A stretch of DNA of 64,000 bases from Chlamydomonas reinhardtii (lineage: Eukaryota; Chlorophyta; Chlorophyceae; Chlamydomonadales; Chlamydomonadaceae): contig NC_057011.1 in the NCBI RefSeq assembly GCF_000002595.2, forward strand, positions 3,573,482 through 3,637,481, given 5' to 3'. Numbering within the stretch: the stretch's first letter is position 1; every line of letters begins with the position of its first letter. The position numbers and the translations under genes are program-made. Shown piece by piece: positions 56,545-64,000 of the stretch. The notes beneath the pieces were generated by a model. It searched no databases and was not told the origin of the DNA. It saw nothing but the letters and a program-made list of their open reading frames with translations.

Positions 56545-57485
56545 GGCCGCTGCGTTGTTGCCGGGGCAGCGTGGTCTCTTGCGCTTGCTGTGGCGGCGGC
56601 GGCGGCGGCGGCTGCAGGGGAGCTCTCAGCGCTGGTTGAGTGTAGAGCGGCTGTTTGCCGCTTCAGGTGTAGCAATGTGGTAGTAGCAGGCAGGGGCAAG
56701 AATTAAAGTGCGGAAGTGGGGCAGGCAGTGGGGCAGGCAGTGCAGAGGTGCTCGGAGATGCGGCCGTGCACGCGGCCATGGTGCGGAGCGGGGACCCATC
56801 TCACCGTAACCAGCAATCGTGTGAAACCCTAACCAGTTATCACTGTGTACAGTGGGATGCTTTGGCTTGGACCGGACTGGTGTGTTTGTGCTGTGACAAC
56901 GTGGTGGCAAGCGCAATGCGAGCGCGAGTGCGGTGACAGAGTGGACAGGGAGTTAGGAAATGCCCCCGAGCTGCGGCCCCGCTACGTGCTACGCGGTTCA
57001 AGCTTCACGTGGAAACAGATCAGTGGGGTCCGGGGAGCATCCCTTGCGTGCGGTCAACTTGTAAAGCTCAAGATGCGAGCCCTGCTTGGCGCAGCTTGGC
57101 AGTCGGCATTTGCGCTGCCGGGGGTTGCTCCGTGCCCCCGCTCGTATGAGGGACAGATCGTCGAAGTTAGTTATTTCGTAGTGCCTTCAACACTGTGCAG
57201 TAAATATATCTCGTGACTTTTCAAACCTGCGTGAGCTGCGTACAGATTGAAGGCAATCGCCAGCGAACCCAAGTCGCTTTCAGCAGGCGGTTGGCGCCAT
57301 TGGGGATCTCCGAGTATTTGAGGCGCGCGCGGCTCGATGCCATACAAAACAATACTTAAGCTCAACAAATTAGTACTTGCTGTGTTGAATCAACGTGTGG
57401 CTGGCTTATCCGCTAACGCCTGTCTCGCCTCAATCAGCCTACCTCACCACACCCTGAACCACATGTTTCGTCACCACGCCGGTAA
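56545..57485. other. CNOT10 3' region and ankyrin-gene upstream region
   Basis: The 3' UTR of CNOT10 probably runs to about 57080 (TGTAA at 57060-57064). The remainder is the upstream region of the ankyrin gene. No other gene or repeat is recognised. Confidence 0.5.
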
Positions 57486-59978
57486 ATGGTGAACACCGAT
57501 ACTGAGAGTACATCGCATTGGAACCGTCTGACCCAAGACATCAAGTTAAAGGTTGCAAGCTATGTCCACCCCAACGATGTTGCTGCCAATCTGAAGAGCG
57601 TCGACACCGATACAGCTGCTGCGCTGCGTCATCAGTATGCCAAGCTCACGCTTGGCGAGAAGCGGGTACGCGCTCGCCGGCCGAGGCAAGAGGCACTTGA
57701 GCGGGGAAGTCCGGCGGGGAGCTGGGAAGAGCCTTACCGGGCGCAACCGTGGCCCAGCTCCCAGTTCGTTGCGCACTGGGGCAGGCCCGAGCCCTGGCGG
57801 TCGCAGCCCCTGCCCCGCCGCCAACAGCTGCTGTGCCTGGCGGCGTCCTCCGGCGACGCCGAATCTCTGGAGGCAGCCCTGGCCAACTGCGGCTGCGCCA
57901 TACCGCCGCAAGCGCTGGCAGCGGCAGCGGCGGCCGGCCACCTGGCCGCGTGCGAGCGGCTGCTGCGCGGGGGAGCCACAGTCTCGCTAAAGTCCGTGAT
58001 GGCGGCTGCACGCGACGGACACCTGCCGGTGCTGCAGCTGCTGATGAAGAACGCCGGAGCCATGCGGCGGGACCGTGAGGCCTGGCGCGGGCTCATCGAC
58101 GGCGCAGCCTGGGCCGCTTGCGCCGGCGGCCACGCCGCCATCCTGGCTTGGCTGCAGCAGGAGCACCGCTACAGGGTCGAAAGGGATGCCGTACAGGGCG
58201 CAGCGGAGGGCGGCCAGTTGGGGCTGCTGGAGGCGGTGCTGCTGCCGCAGCCGCTGCCGGTGGCCAACACAGGGGGGCCGGCGCCGGCGGCGAAGGCAGC
58301 GCGTTACAAGGCGCTCCGCGCTGGCAGGCAGCGCGTGGAGGTGCTCGCGGAGATTGCGGAGGGCTTCCCGGTGGACGTCATGCGGCGGTACTGGGACCGC
58401 CTGTGGCCCTGGCCGGCTGTGTCCATGCCTGCCGGCAGCATGGCGGCAGCGGCTGACGGCAGTGGCGCCGGGGCCGGGACCGAGGCGGAGGCTGGCGGCG
58501 GTGACAGCACGTCGGCGGCGGCGGCAGCGGCGGCGACAGCGGCAGCGGCAGCGGCAGCGGCAGCGGTGGCGGCGGCGGCGGTGGCGGCAGCGGCGGCGGC
58601 GGCGGCGGCGGCGGCAAGAAACGAGGACGCCGATGAGGAGCCGTATGATGAGGAGCCGTATGATGAGGAGCCGTATGATGAGGAGCAGATACACAAGCCG
58701 AATGACGTCCTGGAGGTGTTCAGCGCCTGCGTCGGCAGCTGCACTGGCAGCTGGGAGGCCAAGCTGGCTTTCCTCCACTCAGCCTTGGGGCCGCAGGTTC
58801 TGCAGCGAATGGGCAACAGCCACTTCACTTTGCGCACCATCCTCGTGGGCGCCGCACGCCACGCCGACTACCTGCCGCGACTCAAGTGGCTACTTGCCGC
58901 TGGGTACCCGATCACACCGGCGATGGCTGCAAGCGTGGCGGTGGAGGGCGGGCACGCGGACGCGCTGGTGTTCTTGTGGGATGAGTGCGGCATGCCGGTG
59001 CCCCGGCTGCAACACGGCGCGCCCGGCCACGTGCTCTTGCAGCAGGGCATCGACGATGTGCCCTGGCGCCTGCCCGCGGTGCGGCTGCTGTGGGAGCGTC
59101 GCGTGCTCAGCACACCCGAGGAGCTGCTGCGCCACAGCGTGTTCCATTCCGCGGAGCTGCCGGACGAAGCGCTGCTCACGTGGCTGATGGAGACGGTGCA
59201 GGGGGCGTGCGGCGGGCATGCGGCGGCGGTGGAGCCGCACGCGTCCAAGCTGTTTCGATTTGTGGCGGGCCGCGGCGTCGACCTGCCGCTGCTGCAGCTG
59301 CTGCACAAGCGCTGGGGCGCGCTCATTGACCTGCAGGCGGTGGCGGCGGGCGGGAGCTTGGATGCGCTGGAGTGGGCGGCCGCGCAGCCTGCAAGCAGCC
59401 TGAAGCGCGCGGTAAGCGGGGCTTGCAAGTTGCAACGCTTGGGTTGGGCTCACATCTGCGCAGTGGTCGTGCGGCGGCATGCGATGGGCACGTGTGTGCA
59501 CCCGGCTGATGCCAGCACCCGCCCGGCGTGTGCATGTGGGCCGTGGCGCGTCCTGCCAACGCCCGTGTGGCCTCCGCGTCTGCCCACCATGTGCTGCCCT
59601 ACCGCGCCTTGCCGCTGCTGCCTCCAATTGCTGCCTCCATTTTTGCTGCCTTCATTTGCTGCCTCCATCCGCTGCCATGGTTTGATGCCTCCATTTTCCG
59701 CCTTAATTTGCTGCCACGGGTTGCCGCCTCCATTTCCCGCCTCAATTTGCTGCCACGGTTTGCTACCCCAATACCCTATGCTGCCATCGCTCGCTGCCCG
59801 CTGCCTGTGTGCTGCCTGGTAGGTGCTAGCCACGGATGAGCTGGAGCGCGTGCGGCAGCAGGGCAACCTTGCCAACGTCGAGTGGCTTAAGGCGCGCGGG
59901 CTGATTGACCGCAGCCTGCCTAAAGTGGATGTCATGGCCCAGATGATGGCGCGTATGATGGCGGACATGCATGCTTGA
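57486..59978 (+). CDS. F-box-like / ankyrin-repeat protein
   Basis: Two exons in phase, 57486-59411 and 59823-59978 (693 aa). The N-terminus HWNRLTQDIKLKVASYVHPN, DVAANLKSVDTDTAAALR resembles the degenerate F-box seen at the start of the expanded ankyrin families of volvocine algae (from memory of that family). Ankyrin-like units follow: LCLAASSGDAESLEAALANC, AAAAAGHLAACERLLRGGA, VMAAARDGHLPVLQLLMKN, AACAGGHAAILAWLQQE, AAEGGQLGLLEAVLL, then after an Ala-rich spacer SVAVEGGHADALVFLWDECG, VAAGGSLDALEWAAAQ and QQGNLANVEWLKARG. The spacer (58512-58617) is about 35 alanines, followed by an acidic EEPYD repeat. It is probably a protein-interaction scaffold, perhaps a substrate adaptor for a ubiquitin ligase if the F-box works. 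Confidence 0.82.
58635..58679 (+). repeat. 15-bp coding repeat, EEPYD x3
   Basis: Three exact units of GAGGAGCCGTATGAT in the ankyrin gene encode EEPYD repeated three times, directly after the poly-alanine tract. Confidence 0.92.
59618..59775 (+). repeat. Intronic minisatellite (TTTGCTGCC-type)
   Basis: The single intron of the ankyrin gene carries degenerate tandem copies of TTTGCTGCC(T/A)CCATTT. The last two (about 59688-59763) are about 38-39 bp long and close in sequence. Confidence 0.75.
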
Positions 59979-62362
59979 TGAACGCGCTCAAGGGTGGATG
60001 GGCGATGGTGGGATAGTGGGGCTGGCGTCGGCACGCTGGGTAAAAGGGTGCCACCATACCGTAGCTGCTGGCCCGCGAGTGCGGGGCTGCGGGCTGCGGG
60101 CTGCCCTCCCCCCTAGGCCGTGGCGCGCACGGCGTGGCAGTGGACACACGGCCACAGGGGATCTCGGCTGCTGGCTGTTACATGCGCTGGGGCTGGGCTT
60201 GGGGTGTTGCGCAGCCCGCCATCGTCTCCGTGATGCCATGGTGACTGAGGGCATGCGGTGCTTGTTCGCTGTGTAGCAATGTGTGAGGACTTGAGGAGTG
60301 AGGACTATGCGGTCCACTGGGACCACGCAAACCACCACCGGCACCAAAAGCATTGTGCCATCTGATACGAGTGCGGCGTTGTGAGCAAGGGTCAAGGGTC
60401 AAGGGTCAAGTGTGTAGAGCTAATGGCTGGGGCTGGGGCGCTTGCACTGGCGTGCTCGGTTGTCGGTAGGGGGCCGCCATGGCGGGGCTTTCGTTATTGG
60501 CAGCATTCTGCCACTGGGCGGGTGGAGGAGACAGGTAGGTAGTGTGCGGAATCGTGCTTGTTCGTCGCCTCTGTTTTTTAGCGTCAAGGGGCAGTGAGGC
60601 GCGGCGGAACACATGCGTGCAGCGTGCTTGGGAGTACCGATAGCCGAGTATCCCAAAATAGTCCAGTAGGGCAGCACTCTTGCGGCTTGCAGGACTGGAA
60701 GTCAATGAGGCAATGCCGGTGACTGAACTGCTGCTGGGCTGGCTGGCGGCGTTGCACGCCGAGGCTTGAGGGTCCACCGACTGCTGCGGCAGCTGTAGTG
60801 TTGCTGACTTCCTGTTTTGCATGTGTCACGGGCCCCGTGTCTATCCGAAAGTTGCTCACGCCACACACGGCCTGAGGAGCTGCGCTGCCTCCGCGGGATG
60901 GATATAGATCTGACAGCCCGACAAATGCCAACAAGCAACAACAGACCGCTGCGGCTTCAGGCCTTACAGTGCCCTCCACGGGTGCGACATGCCCCCACGG
61001 TACTAGGGCCATCCAACAGGGCATACACTGGCACCCCTGCCCCCTCTTTGAGGTTCTGCAATTGCTTGCGTGCTCACCACCACCCGGCTGCCCAGCCAGA
61101 TGTGGCATCCCACTCCACAGCCGTCATCGCACAGTTGTCTGCTGCCAGCACACAGCTTTCAAACGAGTTTTTAACAAAGCTCCTGTCCAATCCTGTCCAA
61201 CTTCAGAATCGCCGAACTCGAACCAACCCCCCCATACACGTTCGAACTTAGCGCATACCAAGCACCGTACTGCCTTCAAGTCCTTTGCCTTGGGCTGTCC
61301 CTTCACTTGTAATCCGCATCCTTTGCCTGCCCCGTGCAACCTTTGCCACGTGGCAACATTCGCTACACACCGCACGCTCATGCGGCGCTACCTCAATTCC
61401 CATGCCAACGTTCCAATGTGAAGTACTCCAACTAAACGCATACCGTCACACCGCCGCCAGCTGCAGGCGCCCACAGCCCCCACAGCCGCAGCTCGCGCCT
61501 CGCATTGTGTCGGGCGCACAGCCACGTTACGGTGACATCGGTGTGTATACTGTACCAAAGATGCACGCAGTTTCTCATGCCCATCAACAAACACACACCT
61601 TCGTGTGCATGTCGAGCATAGCCAAATAATATTTCTACGAGCCGTTGCTATCGGCTAGCCCTGTCAGAGAGCGCATGCAAACCCTGGCGTCCTGCATCTA
61701 CTGTACACTGCATGCGATGTGGGTGCCATTGCCGATAAGTCCTGTCACCTAATGTAGGAAAACTTTTGCACCACCTGTTCAAATGGTTCATTAGGCCGAG
61801 TCTTCGGAGTCCTGGCGTGTCGGCGGTTTATGCAGTCACATAAACCCACACGCCTATCAAATCGTATCGCGCATGGAAAACTAGGTGAGGGCGGTGCGGC
61901 CGTGTGGGAAGTCACAATGCGTATGAGCCGACCGCCCCCAGCCTTGTCAAGCGTCGCTGCTCCCCCCACACGCTGGGATGAATAGAGCCTCGCGCACACA
62001 GTCAGTCAAATCGTTTGTAGCAAACCAGGATGCAATAAGCAAGTCAACCGAACCTGCCTATCTGCTTCTTGGCCCAACCAGAGCAATTGATGTCGGCGCT
62101 GCTCCGAAGACCACAAGCAGGGCCAAATGCAGCCATTGCAGCAGCAGCCAACCGACCAATTGGTCGGCCAGCGCGCCAGGGGGCGCTTGCATACCTTCGC
62201 CGCGCCCGCAATCGCTTGACCTTGCTGCAGAGAGCTGCCACCGCCACTCAGCTTTTGCTGCTGCTCTTCGCCGGGCCGCTACTTGCCATCATCGCCGCCG
62301 CCGCCAAGCAATCGCCAAGCAGCCACCTGGCACCAGCAGCGCCATTTGCATGTCGTGTGTAT
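59979..62362. other. Long convergent intergenic region
   Basis: It lies between the convergent ankyrin and LHC-like genes. Only short unsupported frames occur. A small (GGGTCAA)3 array lies at about 60388-60409 and a CTGTCCAA doublet at about 61185-61200. TGTAA at about 61310 (plus) and TTACA at 60964 (minus sense TGTAA) are possible but distant polyadenylation words. I see no RNA gene or transposon end. Confidence 0.45.
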
Positions 62363-63403
62363 TTACAGCTCCTCGCCCTCGTCAGCGTCCGAAGCCGCCA
62401 ACAGGCCCTCAATGCTGAAGCTGTCAAAGCGGCGCTCCAGAACGGTCTCATACAGGTAATCCACGGCGCGGTCCACCTGGTGAGGCAAAGCGTTTTACAA
62501 ATGCATGGGAGGATCGCAGGCGTTGGTGAGTGGCATGAGGTGCTAGGATGGGAATGGGACTAAAGCAGCTGCAGTGCGGTAAGCAGTCAAGATTGGTGCA
62601 GCCTTGCACTGCGTCCGGCTGCCATTGGCGGGGCCGGAACGCGCGGAAACGCTCCCCCCTGTCCAGACCCGCAGAGCGCCGCCCCGCACCTGCGCCTGTG
62701 TGACGGATGCGGCGGAGCGGCGCACGGCCGTCAGTGAGGCGTACACGGGCTCCAGCAGCTCAAGGCCACCCAGGTCAGTGACGTTGTCGCTGCGGGAGCG
62801 GAAGAAGGCGATGCCAATGGCGGTGGCGACCGCAGCGGCCGTCGCGGCAATGTAGGTGACCACCGACTCCGCTGTGACCGAGCCCAGCACGCCCTGCTCC
62901 GTGACGAGCTCGATAACCGTTGCTGCAGCAACACCAACCATGGCGGAGCGGCCCGCGAACGTCTCGTAGCGTTGCACCTTGCCCTGCAATATCCAAGGGG
63001 CGACGGCGCATGTGGGCGCTTCAAGGCCGTGTGTCGGAAGAGCTGAGCGACTCCGTAACGCGGCCATCGACAGCGGGTTGATTGCCAAGTTGCTACCCTA
63101 CGGACATAAACAGCTGCTGCTTCCCCTCCGGTGACGCAACGCCTGGTGGCGCCAAATTTGTTGTCAACGCCAGAAGCGCAATTCCGCCAAATTATCAGCA
63201 CTTACATCAAGTTCAACTGCAGCCGCCAGGCTCCGAATCATGGAGCTGTGTCCACGCCGAGGAGCGGGCGTGGTCGGCGCGACAACGATAGGCTCTGCGG
63301 TCGCGCGGCACGCCACTGCCATCTTCCGTGACGTCTTGCTGGATGAAGCAGCAGCAATTGAGCAACGGTTCACGCGGGTGCGGCAGAGCTGAGCGGTCGA
63401 CAT
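62363..63403 (-). CDS. Chloroplast LHC-like protein (two-helix/SEP-ELIP type)
   Basis: Three exons in phase, coding order: 63403-63206, 62983-62690, 62476-62363 (201 aa). Residues 1-35 (MSTAQLCRTRVNRCSIAAAS...) are a typical Ser/Ala/Arg plastid transit peptide. Residues about 70-95 hold the generic chlorophyll-binding helix motif (ETFAGRSAMVG, cf. E--AGR-AM-G of LHC, ELIP and OHP proteins). A second hydrophobic helix follows at about 105-127 (TYIAATAAAVATAIGIAFF). The C-terminal ~75 residues are soluble and end in an acidic tail (DADEGEEL). Two membrane helices with only the first bearing the LHC motif fits stress-enhanced or LHC-like proteins of thylakoids, which protect or assemble photosystems. 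The exact subfamily is not settled. Confidence 0.8.
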
Positions 63404-64000
63404 CTTGTGGCGCGGTGTTGCTCAACAGGTTTAGTGGTGCGACGCAGGCTAGCTTGCAGCTTGACAAGTTGAGTAGCAGTGACTGCAATGTATGTGTCCT
63501 GCTAGGTTTGAATACAAGCACAGGGCTGCTCAAAGAACTCAGCAGACGGGCGTGGAGCCTGCATGGGGCGGCAAATGAACGGTCGCTCTCTGGCCAGGAA
63601 CCCCAGTAACCCTGGTGCTCTGCGTACAGCAGATGCTGCAATATCGCTAGTGTGGCTACACTCAGCGCGACCGGGTGAGTGACTGGCATTCGCAGACGAT
63701 GAACAGCGGCCGCACGATTTCGAGTCAACGCTTACACCTCAGCATGCGCCGCGGTGGCGAGCGCTCAGTGTACTCGGCTCTGAAAGCGTGACCTCAAACA
63801 GCACGACTAATGGCGCGCGCGCATGCGTGGCCCGGTTCACGCACTCCGAACCCAAACCCTAGAAACCCTATCGCCGTCGCTCCGCCGTCGCTTCCCCGTG
63901 GCACGCTGGCGAAGTCAATTAGACCACGGCACACGAACGCGCATTTCTCAGCACAATGGCCATGCAAGTAAATATGTTGTGCATGAAAAGCCTACCGTAG
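63404..64000. other. Upstream region of the LHC-like gene to window end
   Basis: It presumably contains the LHC-like promoter (read leftwards). No coding exon is supported; the only longer frames lack conserved content. Confidence 0.45.

Noticed and set aside
1-64000. tRNA, rRNA or organellar genes
   Set aside because: No cloverleaf with a GGTTCGA-type T arm, no rRNA-like conserved block and no organelle-like AT-rich coding was recognised by eye. A dedicated tRNA scan was not possible.

Overview
The window is nuclear DNA from a volvocine or chlamydomonadalean green alga (Chlamydomonas/Volvox/Gonium kind). The evidence is very high GC content, dense short introns with GTGAGT/GTGCGT-type donors, long Ala/Gly/Gln homopolymer tracts inside conserved proteins, TGTAA polyadenylation motifs, and a chloroplast LHC-like gene next to typical eukaryotic housekeeping genes. 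Species is not resolved. All gene models below are spliced models I built by eye. In every one the exon phases close without a break, which is the main support for the splice sites.

Left third (1-19262). After a gene-poor, repeat-rich start come a truncated duplicate of a gene tail (2702-4579), a more decayed third copy of that tail (4580-4992) and a non-autonomous hAT-type MITE (5466-5933) with a perfect 8-bp target duplication. Two head-to-tail paralogues follow. The first is a 1476-aa protein with an unrecognised N-terminal module, a divergent SET domain and a C-terminal coiled coil (7019-13953). The second is a 958-aa protein with the same N-terminal module and a different coiled-coil tail (14435-19262). 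They share one exon block identical over 174 bp, which points to gene conversion.

Middle (19263-43942). A 5'-truncated LINE tail (19774-21240) is followed by a lysine-rich nuclear-type protein (minus, 21984-24483), eIF2A (plus, 25637-31797), a UVR+SnoaL-like protein (plus, 32881-35548), RAB5IF/OPTI (minus, 36092-37829), a second SnoaL-like protein (plus, 38132-40545) and a CysQ/SAL1-type 3'(2'),5'-bisphosphate nucleotidase (minus, 40990-43942).

Right (43943-64000). DPH2 of diphthamide synthesis (minus, 44827-49603) contains a 100-N assembly gap whose two flanks are near-identical. Then come CNOT10 of the CCR4-NOT complex (plus, 50016-56544), an F-box-like/ankyrin-repeat protein (plus, 57486-59978) and a plastid two-helix LHC-like protein (minus, 62363-63403). 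Several neighbours are divergent with short shared upstream regions (37830-38131, 49604-50015, 24484-25636). eIF2A, DPH2, RAB5IF and CNOT10 all serve translation, membrane-protein insertion or mRNA turnover, but nothing suggests operon-like coupling. A ~50-bp repeat occurs five times, always inside introns, in four of these genes.
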